Positions 47,004 to 56,926 of a stretch of 64,000 nucleotides of DNA are shown in pieces (position 1 is the first letter of the stretch; each line of letters begins with the position of its first letter). The translations under genes and the position numbers were made by a program. This stretch comes from Paenibacillus paridis. Lineage in GTDB: Bacteria > Bacillota > Bacilli > Paenibacillales > Paenibacillaceae. The notes beneath the pieces were generated by a model that searched no databases, was not told the origin of the DNA, and worked only from the letters and a program-made list of their open reading frames with translations. The stretch is taken from positions 1,302,001 through 1,366,000 of the forward strand of contig NZ_VCIX01000092.1 of NCBI RefSeq assembly GCF_006345825.1, given 5' to 3'.

Positions 47004-49700
47004 TTGGCCAAGAAAAAGAGAAGAAAAAAGTCAATTGGAACTAATTTAAAATACGAAGTATACGGCATCCTGCTGATTACCATTTCAATTATCGCGCTAT
47101 CAGGAGAGGCGGCCGTCGGGCGTTCGCTATCGAAGCTCTTCGGCCTTGTACTGGGCAAATTTTATTTTGTACTAGCGATCATCGGCATCGTTATCGGGCT
47201 TATCGTAATGGTGAAGAGAGCCTGGCCTAGGGGATGGACAAATCGGCGAACGGGCTTGCTTATCCTCGTGCTGGCTTTTACGCTCATGAGTTCCATATCC
47301 GAAATTGAACAAAAGCTGAGTCCTACGACAAATTTGACGGGAACCCTTATTTTTAGACAATTGAGCAGCGATTTGCAATTATCTTTAATCAGCGTTCCTG
47401 CCGAAAATGATTTGCCTATTCGTGATAAAGAAATTAGCGGCGGATATGTTGGTGCTATTCAATACTCCTTGCTATTTTCCTTATTCGGCTATTATGGAGC
47501 CAAGCTTATTATGTTTGTGATGTTTGCTATTTCAATCATGCTGATGACCGGAAAATCCTATGTGGAGCTAGGTCGATTGGTTAGTACGCGGGCGGTTAGG
47601 ATGTTCAAACTCCTCGGTGTTAAATGGGAGAAAAGGGCATCTCAAAGAGCGGCTGCTGCTGCTTTTGCAAACGCCAATGCAAGCCCATCTGGGCCGGATG
47701 ACGATGATACCATTGATGATGACCATGATCACGAAGGTTATGTGGCATCGCCGTCTAAGAAGAAACGTTCGTTGTTTTTCTCGTGGAGACAAAATAATCC
47801 ACACGACGAGCAAGTCAAACCGGATGATGAACAGGATGAATGGGTTTTTGAGCCGGATATTGCTGGAAGCTCGGCGGGAACCAAGCCAGCTTGGCAAAAT
47901 GACCTCGACCCGCCATGGGAGAAGCTGGGCGAAGACATACATAACGAAGATAACGATACAGATCACATGCAAGACCATGCCGCACCATGGGAAAATACCA
48001 GTGATGGATTAATAATTGATCAAGGCACAATTCCTTCTCAAACGGATGAGCCTTGGAGAGAAGCTTATGGTGAAGATTTGCCAAGCGAGTTGATTAGTGA
48101 CGAGGTATCTGTTGAGGATATAATAGCGGATGATCATGAGGAAGATTTGGATTCGGAACAATCCATGGACTTGCCAGAAATCGCTGCGGAAGGTTCAGAA
48201 GCATTGGTAACGGAAGAAAACTTAGTTCCGACTGCTCCAAAACGGCCGATAGCTGACATCGAGGAAAACACCGCCAAGCCTTATTTGCTGCCGCCTTTTT
48301 CCTTGCTGACTAAACCTAGCTTAATAGGCAAAAACGCAGATGCTTCCGATATGTACGACTCGCGCAGAAAGCTGGAAGCGACGCTAGAGAGCTTTGGCGT
48401 ACGCGCTAAGGTGCTTGACGTAGTCCGGGGACCTGCAGTCACCCGTTACGAGGTACAGCCTGCTACAGGCGTAAAGGTTAGCCGTATCGTCGGATTAACG
48501 GATGATATCGCTCTTGCTCTGGCTGCGAAGGATATTCGGATGGAAGCGCCGATTCCAGGTAAATCGGCGATTGGAATCGAAGTGCCGAATATGGAAGTTT
48601 CCGTCGTGACGATGCGGGAGGTTATGGAGACAGCCACTTTCCAAAACGCCTCGTCCAAACTATCGATAGCATTCGGGAGAGATATCTCCGGTCAAACCAT
48701 AGTAGGTAATTTGGCGAAAATGCCCCATCTGCTCGTAGCAGGAGCGACAGGTTCAGGAAAGTCTGTATGCATTAACGGAATCATTACGAGCATTTTATAC
48801 AAGGCAACGCCAGAGGAAGTTAAATTTCTAATGATCGATCCGAAAATGGTCGAATTAAATGTATACAACGGTATTCCTCATTTGCTCGCTCCTGTTGTCA
48901 CCAACCCAAAGCGTGCCTCGCTGGCGCTGAAGAAGATTGTGGTTGAGATGGAAAGCCGCTACGAGCTTTTCTCTAAATCAGCAACGAGAAATATCGAAGG
49001 CTATAATACGCTGATGGCAGACAATCCTGCGGCGGTTTTGCCTTATATCGTTGTCATCGTGGACGAGCTTGCGGATTTGATGATGGTTGCTGCAAATGAT
49101 GTCGAGGATTCCATTGCAAGGCTTGCGCAAATGGCTCGCGCAGCAGGAATTCATCTCATTATCGCAACGCAGCGCCCTTCGGTTGATGTGATTACGGGTG
49201 TCATTAAAGCTAATATTCCATCTCGTATCGCGTTTGGCGTATCCTCGCAGGTAGATTCGCGGACGATCCTGGACATGGTGGGAGCAGAAAAGTTGCTTGG
49301 ACGCGGGGACATGTTGTTCTTGCCAGTAGGAATGTCGAAGCCAATACGAGTACAAGGGGCCTTCCTCTCTGACCAGGAGGTAGAGACGCTGGTCAATTAC
49401 TCCCGCGGACAAGCGGAAGCCGAATATAAAGAGGATCTTGTTCCTGAGCTTGAAGAAGAGACAGCTGATGGCAATGAAGCGGTGGATGAGCTGTATGACC
49501 AAGCCGTGCAAATTATATTGGATGCAAAGCAGGCTTCCGTCTCGCTGCTGCAGCGTCGAATGAGAATCGGTTATACGAGGGCAGCCCGATTAATTGACCA
49601 AATGGAGGCTAGGTCTATCGTTGGTCCTTATGAAGGAAGCAAGCCGCGGGAAGTCCTAATAACGATGGATGAATTTCAGGCAGGCCGAGCAAGCTCGTAA
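47004..49700 (+). CDS. spoIIIE: DNA translocase SpoIIIE/FtsK
   Basis: 898 aa from a TTG at 47004 (AGAGGTGA upstream). A hexameric pump that moves the chromosome into the forespore and clears DNA from septa. A basic N-terminus and four membrane helices (to ~190) are followed by a very acidic linker (~225-420). Next come the alpha/beta motor with Walker A GATGSGKS (~580) and DELADLMM, and a C-terminal gamma winged helix ([18 protein letters not shown]). It is ~110 residues longer than B. subtilis SpoIIIE, mostly in the linker, which holds three similar PW motifs. Confidence 0.96.
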   Translation: MAKKKRRKKSIGTNLKYEVYGILLITISIIALSGEAAVGRSLSKLFGLVLGKFYFVLAIIGIVIGLIVMVKRAWPRGWTNRRTGLLILVLAFTLMSSISEIEQKLSPTTNLTGTLIFRQLSSDLQLSLISVPAENDLPIRDKEISGGYVGAIQYSLLFSLFGYYGAKLIMFVMFAISIMLMTGKSYVELGRLVSTRAVRMFKLLGVKWEKRASQRAAAAAFANANASPSGPDDDDTIDDDHDHEGYVASPSKKKRSLFFSWRQNNPHDEQVKPDDEQDEWVFEPDIAGSSAGTKPAWQNDLDPPWEKLGEDIHNEDNDTDHMQDHAAPWENTSDGLIIDQGTIPSQTDEPWREAYGEDLPSELISDEVSVEDIIADDHEEDLDSEQSMDLPEIAAEGSEALVTEENLVPTAPKRPIADIEENTAKPYLLPPFSLLTKPSLIGKNADASDMYDSRRKLEATLESFGVRAKVLDVVRGPAVTRYEVQPATGVKVSRIVGLTDDIALALAAKDIRMEAPIPGKSAIGIEVPNMEVSVVTMREVMETATFQNASSKLSIAFGRDISGQTIVGNLAKMPHLLVAGATGSGKSVCINGIITSILYKATPEEVKFLMIDPKMVELNVYNGIPHLLAPVVTNPKRASLALKKIVVEMESRYELFSKSATRNIEGYNTLMADNPAAVLPYIVVIVDELADLMMVAANDVEDSIARLAQMARAAGIHLIIATQRPSVDVITGVIKANIPSRIAFGVSSQVDSRTILDMVGAEKLLGRGDMLFLPVGMSKPIRVQGAFLSDQEVETLVNYSRGQAEAEYKEDLVPELEEETADGNEAVDELYDQAVQIILDAKQASVSLLQRRMRIGYTRAARLIDQMEARSIVGPYEGSKPREVLITMDEFQAGRASS

Positions 49701-49730
49701 TTTCCGTAGTTTGCAGATAGCGGAATATTG

Positions 49731-49761
49731 TGCATAGAAGCGGGGCGAATTTCTCATACTA
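49731..49761 (+). promoter_or_regulatory. Sigma-G-type promoter for sleB
   Basis: TGCATA (49731-49736), 18-bp spacer, CATACTA (49755-49761), a consensus forespore promoter. The start site lies ~50 bases before the sleB ATG. sleB is a known sigma-G gene in B. subtilis. Confidence 0.8.
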
Positions 49762-49818
49762 AAGTCAGGTAACGCTACCTTAAGCGAACTAACTTGCATG
49801 AGAAAGGCAGATCCCAAC

Positions 49819-50607
49819 ATGAGAAATCGTTTGATACTATTGACCTCGATTATCGTGCTGCTGTTGTTCGGCTCCTTTTCCTTGCTCCGGGGAGAGCATA
49901 ACGAAGCAACAGAAACGTTCAGCAATGCTACCTTAACGGTAGGTTCATCAGGTCAGGATGTGTATGAATTGCAAGGAAGACTTAAGCATCTCGGTTATTT
50001 TAACGGGAATGTAGATGGGAAATTTGGAGCTGCAACGAAAAATGCCGTATCGTGGTTTCAGTGGAAATTCGGACTGAAATCGGATGGCGTGGCTGGCTCG
50101 AAGACAAAGCTTAAGCTATGGGAAGCTACAAAAACATGGAAGCCAACGGCTTCTACTACGCCCCCGGCTTCAAATTCCGATTCTAGCGGGAAAGAGAATG
50201 CTGGCTCAACGGGAAATAATACAGACATTGCAAAATCTAATCGGCTGGGATTGACGGAAAATGATTTGAAAATGATGGCAAATGCAGTCTATGGCGAGTC
50301 CCGCGGCGAACCGTACGAAGGCCAAGTGGCCGTCGCAGCCGTAATTATCAATCGTTTGAAATCTCAAAGCTTTCCCAATACGATCTATGGTGTAATCTTT
50401 CAGCCAGGCGCCTTTACGGCGGTAGCTGACGGGCAAATTTGGCTAACGCCAAACGCGAAAGCCAGAGAGGCCGTGGAGGATGCCATTAATGGCTGGGATC
50501 CTTCAGGCGGCTGCATTTACTATTTCAACCCGGACACCGCAACCTCCAAATGGATCTGGACGCGGACGCAGATCAAAACGATTGGCAAGCACATATTTTG
50601 TATGTAA
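49819..50607 (+). CDS. sleB: Spore cortex-lytic enzyme SleB
   Basis: 262 aa from the ATG at 49819, preferred over 49798 because AAAGG precedes it and the protein then starts directly with a signal-type helix (LILLTSIIVLLLFGSF). The N-terminal peptidoglycan-binding domain (~40-100, VGSSGQDVYELQGRLKHLGYF) is followed by an S/T/N-rich linker and a Hydrolase_2 catalytic domain (~150-262). The catalytic Glu is in VYGESRGEP. It breaks down cortex peptidoglycan during germination. The usual partner ypeB is not adjacent. Confidence 0.93.
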   Translation: MRNRLILLTSIIVLLLFGSFSLLRGEHNEATETFSNATLTVGSSGQDVYELQGRLKHLGYFNGNVDGKFGAATKNAVSWFQWKFGLKSDGVAGSKTKLKLWEATKTWKPTASTTPPASNSDSSGKENAGSTGNNTDIAKSNRLGLTENDLKMMANAVYGESRGEPYEGQVAVAAVIINRLKSQSFPNTIYGVIFQPGAFTAVADGQIWLTPNAKAREAVEDAINGWDPSGGCIYYFNPDTATSKWIWTRTQIKTIGKHIFCM

Positions 50608-50628
50608 CTATAAGGTTTTTTACGAAAG

Positions 50629-50672
50629 GAAGCAGCCGTTACTGCCAAGCGCAGCAGCGGTTGCTTCTTCCA
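50629..50672 (+). terminator. Terminator-like hairpin after sleB
   Basis: GGAAGCAGCCGTTACTG pairs with CAGCAGCGGTTGCTTC (small bulges), followed by TTCCATTT. A strong stem with a modest T run. Confidence 0.65.
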
Positions 50673-50701
50673 TTTGGCATAGGGTAGAATGGAATAGAGA
50701 A

Positions 50702-50731
50702 TTGCCAATTGGAATAGATTTACTCTATAAT
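50702..50731 (+). promoter_or_regulatory. Sigma-A promoter for ymfF-ymfH-ymfI
   Basis: TTGCCA (50702-50707), 18-bp spacer, TATAAT (50726-50731). It lies 24 bases before the GTG start of the M16-like gene. Confidence 0.75.
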
Positions 50732-50755
50732 GCGCTCATGGAAGGAGCAAACCGA

Positions 50756-52030
50756 GTGACCCAATTCGAAAGAGGACAGCTACAGCGAATCCGTTTGCAT
50801 GTGCTGCCTACAAAACGATTCAAAACGTTTGCAATATCTTTGTTTGCGGGACTTACGCTTGATGAAGCAACGGTAACGCCGGTAGCTCTCATTCCGTTCG
50901 TTCTGAGAAGAGGCACAGCGAATTTACCGGAGACGATTGCATTCCGTGAGAAGCTAGACGATTTATATGGCGCAGGTTTTGGCTTTGACGTATATAAAAG
51001 GGGCGATTCGCAAATTGTCCAATTCCGCATGGATGTCATCAATGACGAGTTTGTTTCTTCTAATACTTCGTTACTGGCTGAATCGCTTCACTTTTTGGGC
51101 GATGTAGTGACTGATCCTCTATTAAACAACAACGCTTTCCAACAGAAGTATGTAGATGCTGAAAAAACGACGCTAAGGAAACGCCTCGAAGCGATTGTCA
51201 ATGATAAGATTCGCTATGCGGCAGAGCGCTGCCTGGAAGAAATGTGCGCAGATGAGCCGTACCGTTTGCATCCGTTAGGCAAGCTTTCGGATATAGAATC
51301 CATCACTCCTACATCATTGTATGAACACTACGAACAGTGGTTGGAGACTGCTGCATTGGATCTTTATGTTGTTGGCGACACGAGTCTTGAGGAAGTCACA
51401 CAATTAGTTACACAAACCTTCAAGCTCAAAGATGGCAAACCTTCGGCGTATAAGGTTCCCGATGTTCATCATGCGGTTCAGGAAGTGAAACAAGTAACCG
51501 AACGAATGGAAATCAGCCAAGGCAAGCTTAACTTAGGGCTCCGGACGAACGTTGGCTACGATGATGATGCATATCCAGCTGCGTTAATGTACAACGGGAT
51601 TTTAGGCGGGTATCCACACTCCAAGCTGTTTCTAAACGTGAGGGAGAAGGAAAGCCTCGCTTACTATGCTGCTTCCCGTCTCGATGGTCATAAAGGACTT
51701 TGCACTATCCAATCGGGAATTGAGTTTGCCAATTACGAGCGCGCGGTAACGATCATTGAAGAGCAGTTGGAGAGTATGCGCCAAGGACAGCTGTCAGAGC
51801 TTGAGATGAACCAAACGAAGGCAATGATCTCTAATCACTTGCGCGAGCTGCAGGATTCCGCTTATGAAATGATTGCATACGATTTCAACAGCGTGCTCAC
51901 TGGCAAAGAGCGGAGCGCGCAACAGCTGCTTGAACAGGTTCAGGCTGTGACGCCTGAGGATATTGTGAAAGTCGCCAAAGGTGTGCAGCTCGACACGATC
52001 TACTTCTTGCACGACCGAAAGGAGGCATAG
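50756..52030 (+). CDS. M16-family peptidase-like protein YmfF (non-catalytic subunit)
   Basis: 424 aa from the GTG at 50756, set by GAAGGAG 8 bases upstream; longer open frame upstream runs through the promoter. The pitrilysin/M16 fold is recognisable (LFAGLTLDEATVTPVALIPFV, core FAGLTLDEAT; later NVREKESLAYYAASRLDGHKG, core REKESLAYYA). The HxxEH zinc motif is absent from its N-terminal half, so it cannot bind zinc in the usual way. It is immediately followed by the HxxEH-containing ymfH, suggesting an active/inactive heterodimer like the mitochondrial processing peptidase. Confidence 0.88.
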   Translation: MTQFERGQLQRIRLHVLPTKRFKTFAISLFAGLTLDEATVTPVALIPFVLRRGTANLPETIAFREKLDDLYGAGFGFDVYKRGDSQIVQFRMDVINDEFVSSNTSLLAESLHFLGDVVTDPLLNNNAFQQKYVDAEKTTLRKRLEAIVNDKIRYAAERCLEEMCADEPYRLHPLGKLSDIESITPTSLYEHYEQWLETAALDLYVVGDTSLEEVTQLVTQTFKLKDGKPSAYKVPDVHHAVQEVKQVTERMEISQGKLNLGLRTNVGYDDDAYPAALMYNGILGGYPHSKLFLNVREKESLAYYAASRLDGHKGLCTIQSGIEFANYERAVTIIEEQLESMRQGQLSELEMNQTKAMISNHLRELQDSAYEMIAYDFNSVLTGKERSAQQLLEQVQAVTPEDIVKVAKGVQLDTIYFLHDRKEA

Positions 52031-52033
52031 CCG

Positions 52034-53320
52034 ATGGAAACGCTCAGCTATCCGAATGTACAGGAGACCTTGTATCGTGAAGTGCTTGATAATGGGCTAG
52101 AGGTTATCGTGCTTCCGAAGGAAGGCTTTAACAAAACCTATGCGACTTTTTCAACCAAATACGGTTCTGTTGATAACCGTTTCTCCGTAGGCGATCAGGA
52201 ACCAACTAAGGTGCCTGACGGAATTGCCCATTTTTTGGAGCATAAAATGTTCGAAGAGCCTACGGGCGACATATTTGCAACCTTTGCTTCCCAAGGAGCA
52301 TCGGCTAATGCGTTCACCAGTTTCGATAGAACGGTATATTTGTTTTCCGCAACGGAGCAAATCAACACGAATTTGGAAACACTCATTAATTTTGTGCAAA
52401 ATCCCTATTTCACCGATGCGAATGTCGAGAAAGAAAAAGGGATCATTGAGCAAGAAATCAATATGTACCGAGATAATCCCGATTGGAGAGTTTATTTCGG
52501 ACTGATTGACGCGTTGTACCATGAGCACCCCGTTCATATTGATATTGCGGGAACGGTCGAATCCATCTGGCAAATCGATAAAGAAACGCTTTATCGCTGC
52601 TATGAAACGTTTTATCATCCTTCAAATATGATTTTGTTCGTTGTAGGCGGCGTGAAAGCGGAAGAGGTATTCCAGCTTGTTCGCGCAAATCAAAACGGCA
52701 AATCATTCGAAACGCAAGGATCTATCGAGCGTTATTTTGATAAAGAACCGGATACGGTGAAAATTAAGCGTAAGGTGACTGAACTCTCCGTCTCTTTGCC
52801 GAAATGCATGCTTGGCTTCAAAGAGAAAACAGTCGGTTTAACCGGCGATGATCTTCTCCGTCAGGAAATAACGACTAAGCTGATGTTGGAGTCATTAATT
52901 GGATCTAGCTCGAAACTCTATCAGGAGCTGTACGAGAGGGATTTGATTTCCGACTCCTTTGGCCATGAATACAACTCCAGCCCAGGATATGCCTTCTCGG
53001 TTATTGGCGGCGATACGCCAAATCCTGATGAGCTCATCAAACAAATACAATCCGCTGTAGAAGCGGTATTAGAAAATGGAATTGAGCCTGCCGCTTTTGA
53101 GAGAGCAAAAAGAAAAAAAATCGGTGGATACTTGCGCATGCTAAACTCCCCAGAGGCGATTGCGGGTGAATTTACAAGATATCGGTTCCGGGATAGCAAT
53201 ATGTTCGATGTGCTCGGTTATTATGAGAAATGTACGCTCGATGAGATTAATGCGCGATTGCGTGAACATTTTGATTTTGACCAATTAGCTGTATCGATCG
53301 TGGAACAGCCTTCAAAATGA
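52034..53320 (+). CDS. M16-family zinc peptidase YmfH
   Basis: 428 aa; the start has AAAGGAGG upstream. The zinc site HFLEH is at residues 66-70, with the distal Glu in GIIEQEINMYRDNPDWR (core EQEINMYRD). The C-terminal half carries YQELYERDLISDSFGHEY. Probably the catalytic partner of the preceding gene. The physiological substrate is not known to me. Confidence 0.92.
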   Translation: METLSYPNVQETLYREVLDNGLEVIVLPKEGFNKTYATFSTKYGSVDNRFSVGDQEPTKVPDGIAHFLEHKMFEEPTGDIFATFASQGASANAFTSFDRTVYLFSATEQINTNLETLINFVQNPYFTDANVEKEKGIIEQEINMYRDNPDWRVYFGLIDALYHEHPVHIDIAGTVESIWQIDKETLYRCYETFYHPSNMILFVVGGVKAEEVFQLVRANQNGKSFETQGSIERYFDKEPDTVKIKRKVTELSVSLPKCMLGFKEKTVGLTGDDLLRQEITTKLMLESLIGSSSKLYQELYERDLISDSFGHEYNSSPGYAFSVIGGDTPNPDELIKQIQSAVEAVLENGIEPAAFERAKRKKIGGYLRMLNSPEAIAGEFTRYRFRDSNMFDVLGYYEKCTLDEINARLREHFDFDQLAVSIVEQPSK

Positions 53321-54063
53321 AGACGCTGCAGCAGATGACCGTATTGATTACTGGGGGAGGCCGCGGAATCGGAGCAGCCATTGCTAAACGATTCGCGGCT
53401 GAAGGAGTCAATATCGTCATCCATTACTTGCACTCTCACGAAACGGCTAATGAAACGGCTCGTACCTGCATGGCTCTGGGAGCTAACGTACTTACGATAT
53501 CTGCGGATCTGCGCTCCAAGGAGCAGCTGGAGAGGATGCGCGAGAAGCTTGAGAGCCATCGGATGCTGCCGGATATTCTAGTCAATAACGGAGGGATTTC
53601 GCATTACGGCATGTTGATGGACGTGACGGAAGAGGAATGGGATGACGTTATGGCAGTCAATTTGAAGGGGATGTTTTTGTGTTCGCAACTCTTCATGCCT
53701 AATATGATCTCCCAGCGCTATGGACGAATTATTAATGTATCCTCCATTTGGGGAATGTCGGGTGCATCCTGCGAGGTGCTTTATTCTACAACCAAAGGCG
53801 GCATGAACGCTTTCACAAAGGCGCTGGCCAGGGAGCTGGCGCCGACAGGCGTCACGGTTAATGCAGTTGCCCCAGGCGCTGTAGAAACCGAGATGATGGA
53901 CGGGTTCAACGCAGAAGAAAAGGCGGCGATGCAGCAGGAAATTCCGGTAGGGCGCTTCGGCTCCACGGAAGAAATCGCTTCTCTCGTTTACTTTTTAGCG
54001 CTGCCTGAGTCCTCCTACATTACAGGCCAAATCATAAGTCCCAATGGAGGCTGGCATACCTAA
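53317..54063 (+). CDS. SDR-family oxidoreductase YmfI
   Basis: 248 aa classical short-chain dehydrogenase/reductase. Cofactor motif TGGGRGIG is at ~10-17, NNG at ~89, and the active-site Ser (SSIWG) and YSTTK follow. NAVAPGAVETEMM fits the 3-oxoacyl-ACP reductase-like (FabG) group. It overlaps ymfH by 4 bases. Substrate unknown; FabG-like reduction is only an inference. Confidence 0.92.
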   Translation: MKTLQQMTVLITGGGRGIGAAIAKRFAAEGVNIVIHYLHSHETANETARTCMALGANVLTISADLRSKEQLERMREKLESHRMLPDILVNNGGISHYGMLMDVTEEEWDDVMAVNLKGMFLCSQLFMPNMISQRYGRIINVSSIWGMSGASCEVLYSTTKGGMNAFTKALARELAPTGVTVNAVAPGAVETEMMDGFNAEEKAAMQQEIPVGRFGSTEEIASLVYFLALPESSYITGQIISPNGGWHT

Positions 54064-54094
54064 ATGCCTCAGCCGTCATTTCGGACAACCTGCC

Positions 54095-54125
54095 TGCATA
54101 ATTAGAAAGACAATGACGCATCATA
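54095..54125 (+). promoter_or_regulatory. Weak sigma-G-like promoter upstream of ymfJ
   Basis: TGCATA (54095-54100), 18-bp spacer, CATCATA (54119-54125). The -35 is perfect but the -10 deviates from CATACTA. Confidence 0.25.
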
Positions 54126-54170
54126 AGACCGTTGATGATTCTTTTCTATACCTTTAGGAGGCGAAGGAGC

Positions 54171-54422
54171 ATGTCAACTGTCCTTTCTAATTTTGCAACA
54201 TGGAAGCATTTTTTGGCTGAGCGTGTATCGCAAGCGAAAAAGATCGGAATGACGGATGAAACCATTGTTTCCTTGGCTTACGAGATCGGAACCTTTCTCG
54301 ATGAGAAGGTCGATCCGAAAAATGAGGAAGAACGCGTGTTGAAGCAGCTATGGGATGCCGGCGACGAAGCTGAGCGCAAAACGCTCGCTTGCCTTATGGT
54401 GAAGCTCGTCGAAAAATCATAG
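54171..54422 (+). CDS. DUF3243 family protein YmfJ
   Basis: 83 aa from the ATG at 54171 (AGGAGGCGAAGGAG upstream). A small helical acidic protein: WKHFLAERVSQAKKIGMTDE, then EIGTFLDEKVDPKNEEERVLKQLWDAG (core EIGTFLDEKVDPKNEEE). The family is widespread in Bacillales and uncharacterised. Order ymfI-ymfJ-ymfK is conserved. A terminator follows. Confidence 0.9.
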   Translation: MSTVLSNFATWKHFLAERVSQAKKIGMTDETIVSLAYEIGTFLDEKVDPKNEEERVLKQLWDAGDEAERKTLACLMVKLVEKS

Positions 54423-54465
54423 TTCTCTCCGCGTACAAAAGTTTCGTCAAATGAACAGAAGCAGG

Positions 54466-54490
54466 AGAGCCTCCCATAAGGAGGCTTTTC
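54466..54490 (+). terminator. Intrinsic terminator after ymfJ
   Basis: AGCCTCC-cataa-GGAGGCT, then TTTC; 7-bp perfect stem with a short T run. Confidence 0.75.
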
Positions 54491-54596
54491 TGCAATGTTT
54501 CTTTTTGGGTTGCAGGATTATGACGGAAATTGTAGAATTATGTTTCATGACGTATCTCCATCATTTACATACTTCTATATGATAAGGTTTAGGACG

Positions 54597-55373
54597 GTGA
54601 CAGCTTTGGAGTCGAAACAGTGGTACATGGAGTACAAGATACATAAGAACCGACCTGGTTTGCTTGGGGATATTGCCTCATTATTAGGGATGCTCGAAGT
54701 TAATATTATGACGATTAACGGCGTTGAGGATAGGACTCGAGGCATGCTCCTTCAGACGGATGATGACGAAAAAATCGAACTGCTTGGCAAAATGCTTCAA
54801 AAGGTTGATAATATTACTGTAAACAAGCTTAGAACGCCTACCATTGTTGATATTCTAGCCGTTCGTCACGGCCGTTATATCGAGCGCGATTCGGATGACC
54901 GCAAGACGTTTCGATTTACAAGAGACGAGCTTGGTATTTTGGTCGATTTTTTGGGTGAAGTGTTTAAACGGGACGGAAATCAGGTTATAGGACTAAGAGG
55001 CATGCCGCGCGTGGGCAAAACCGAATCTATTATCGCAGGCAGCGTATGTTCCAATAAGCGCTGGACATTCGTTTCTTCAACCTTGCTGCGGCAGACGGTT
55101 AGAAGTCAGCTATCCGAGGATGAAATGCAGCCAAACAATATTTTTATCATCGATGGGATTGTCAGCACAATTCGCTCTAACGAGAAGCACTACGGTCTTC
55201 TACAAGAAATTATGGCGATGCCGTCAACGAAAGTGATCGAGCATCCGGATATTTTCATTAAAGAATCGAATTACGATTACAGCCATTTTGACATTATTGT
55301 TGAATTACGCAATACGCCAGATGAGGAAATATCGTACGAATCATTTACTGCACACTATACAGACGATTTCTAA
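54597..55373 (+). CDS. YmfK / DUF3388 protein with ACT-like and P-loop-like regions
   Basis: 258 aa from the GTG at 54597; a TTG at 54606 is an equally good start, while the open frame upstream to 54495 crosses the previous terminator. The N-terminal region (~5-75) looks like an ACT domain (NRPGLLGDIASLLGMLEVNI). A P-loop-like GLRGMPRVGKTES is at ~150, followed by VSSTLLRQTVRSQL. The family is conserved in Bacillales but has no known function. Nucleotide binding is inferred. Confidence 0.88.
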   Translation: MTALESKQWYMEYKIHKNRPGLLGDIASLLGMLEVNIMTINGVEDRTRGMLLQTDDDEKIELLGKMLQKVDNITVNKLRTPTIVDILAVRHGRYIERDSDDRKTFRFTRDELGILVDFLGEVFKRDGNQVIGLRGMPRVGKTESIIAGSVCSNKRWTFVSSTLLRQTVRSQLSEDEMQPNNIFIIDGIVSTIRSNEKHYGLLQEIMAMPSTKVIEHPDIFIKESNYDYSHFDIIVELRNTPDEEISYESFTAHYTDDF

Positions 55374-55391
55374 TCGGAAGGAGGCCGTCTC

Positions 55392-56315
55392 ATGTCTGAT
55401 TTAGGTGAATTGCTTCGCAAGGCTAGAGACCAGCGTGGATTAACGCTTGATGATATTCAAGAAACAACTAAAATTAGAAAACGGTACTTGGAAGCGATTG
55501 AAAGTGGAGACCATACGGTTTTGCCTGGTCCTTTTTATGTACGGGCATTTGTGAAAAATTACTCAGAAGCGGTTGGACTCGATCCAGATGAAGTGCTTCG
55601 TTTGTATCAGCATGAGGTGCCTGCGGCGCCGGTTGAGCAAATTGCGGAGCCGCTCGTCGTAAGGGCGCCTCGCCGGGTCAAATCGCAATCTTCGGAGAGG
55701 CTTGGCAAAATTGGCTTTAACGTGGTGATGTGGTCCTTTCTTGTTCTAATTGTCGTTGTCATTTGGGTGTACGTGATCAATAAAGACAATGGGGATTCTA
55801 AACAATTGGATGAATCGACTAAAATTACTGATGCGTCGGAGCCGCCCGTAGATAATGGAAATGGGACAGAGACAGGCAACGGAAACACGCCAAGCAACGA
55901 GCCGACTGCGACTATCCCGCCAACTGAAGCGCCTACAACCGTTACCTTCGGCAGCAAAGTTGGCAAGGCAGACCAATATGATATCGGTCCTGCTGGCGTC
56001 TCCCACAAGGTCGAAGTAAAGGTTGTTGGGGGAAGAAGCTGGCTTGAAGTCCGTTCTGGCAGCAACACGGGCGAAAAGCTTTACTCCGCCAATGCCGAGG
56101 ATGGTGTAGTGGAATCCTATGAATTGACTGGCCCGATTTATATCAACGTAGGCAGAGCGGACCTGACTGAAATTACGGTAAATGGCGTGATTGTGCCGGA
56201 CGGCGACCGTGCCGGCTCCAAGAAGCTGCTGCTTACCCCGGCGGGTGGCAATACGTCTACGGAAGGCGGAGCTACAGAAGCGCCTGCCAATAATGACACG
56301 ACAAAACAAGAATAA
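55392..56315 (+). CDS. RodZ-like protein YmfM
   Basis: 307 aa. An N-terminal helix-turn-helix domain (1-~70: LGELLRKARDQRGLTLDDIQ, YLEAIESGD) is followed by a transmembrane helix (~113-131, VVMWSFLVLIVVVIWVYVI). A T/P/N-rich linker leads to an extracellular beta domain (VEVKVVGGRSWLEVRSG) of the DUF4115 type. This is the RodZ layout; RodZ links MreB to the cell wall machinery. Located upstream of pgsA as in B. subtilis. Confidence 0.92.
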   Translation: MSDLGELLRKARDQRGLTLDDIQETTKIRKRYLEAIESGDHTVLPGPFYVRAFVKNYSEAVGLDPDEVLRLYQHEVPAAPVEQIAEPLVVRAPRRVKSQSSERLGKIGFNVVMWSFLVLIVVVIWVYVINKDNGDSKQLDESTKITDASEPPVDNGNGTETGNGNTPSNEPTATIPPTEAPTTVTFGSKVGKADQYDIGPAGVSHKVEVKVVGGRSWLEVRSGSNTGEKLYSANAEDGVVESYELTGPIYINVGRADLTEITVNGVIVPDGDRAGSKKLLLTPAGGNTSTEGGATEAPANNDTTKQE

Positions 56316-56345
56316 TGATTTTTGTAACAAAGGAGAGGTTTTAAA

Positions 56346-56840
56346 ATGGCTTCAGAAAATGCATTTGATATTGTATCCAAGGTGGATATGCAGGAGCTTG
56401 CCAATGCAATCAAACAAGCGGAGAGAGAGATTGAGACCCGTTTCGATTTTAAAGGCAGCAAAAGCTCCATTGCGCTAGAGAAGGAAGAACTAGTCGTCGC
56501 TTCCGAGGATGATTACAAGCTGAAGAGTGTGCTTGATATTCTATTGTCCAAAATGGTTAAGCGCGGGGTTCCGATCAAAAACCTGGATTACGGGAAAATA
56601 GAAGGCGCTTCAGGCAATACGGTTCGCCAGCGCATTAAGCTTAGACAAGGCATTGAACAGGATGTTTCGAAAAAAATCAATATTCTCATTCGTGATTCCA
56701 AGCTAAAGGTGAAAAGCCTGATTCAAGGCGATCAAATTCGTGTATCGGGTAAAAGCCTCGATGATTTGCAAGCGGTCATGAAGCTGCTAAGAGAAGCCGA
56801 ATTGCCCGTTGAGCTTCAATTTACGAATTACCGGTCATAA
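56346..56840 (+). CDS. YajQ family nucleotide-binding protein
   Basis: 164 aa, a YajQ/DUF520 protein with two ferredoxin-like domains: [33 protein letters not shown], the [20 protein letters not shown] block (core [14 protein letters not shown]), and a closing QFTNYRS. Some homologues bind cyclic di-GMP; whether this one does is unknown. Confidence 0.94.
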   Translation: MASENAFDIVSKVDMQELANAIKQAEREIETRFDFKGSKSSIALEKEELVVASEDDYKLKSVLDILLSKMVKRGVPIKNLDYGKIEGASGNTVRQRIKLRQGIEQDVSKKINILIRDSKLKVKSLIQGDQIRVSGKSLDDLQAVMKLLREAELPVELQFTNYRS

Positions 56841-56851
56841 TTACGAGGCTT

Positions 56852-56890
56852 CGTTTCATCGGTTACCGAGAAACGAGGCTTTTCGTTTTC
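56852..56890 (+). terminator. Intrinsic terminator after yajQ
   Basis: CGTTTC-atCGGttaCCGa-GAAACG, then AGGCTTTTCGTTTTC. The CGAGGCTT sequence occurs on both sides as a direct repeat. Confidence 0.65.
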
Positions 56891-56926
56891 ATGAGAGTAC
56901 AGGTCAATCTTGGGGTTTAGCTGCTT

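Noticed and set aside
50480-50755. Upstream extension of the ymfF frame overlapping sleB
   Set aside because: It crosses a terminator and the TTGCCA/TATAAT promoter; GAAGGAG points to the GTG at 50756.
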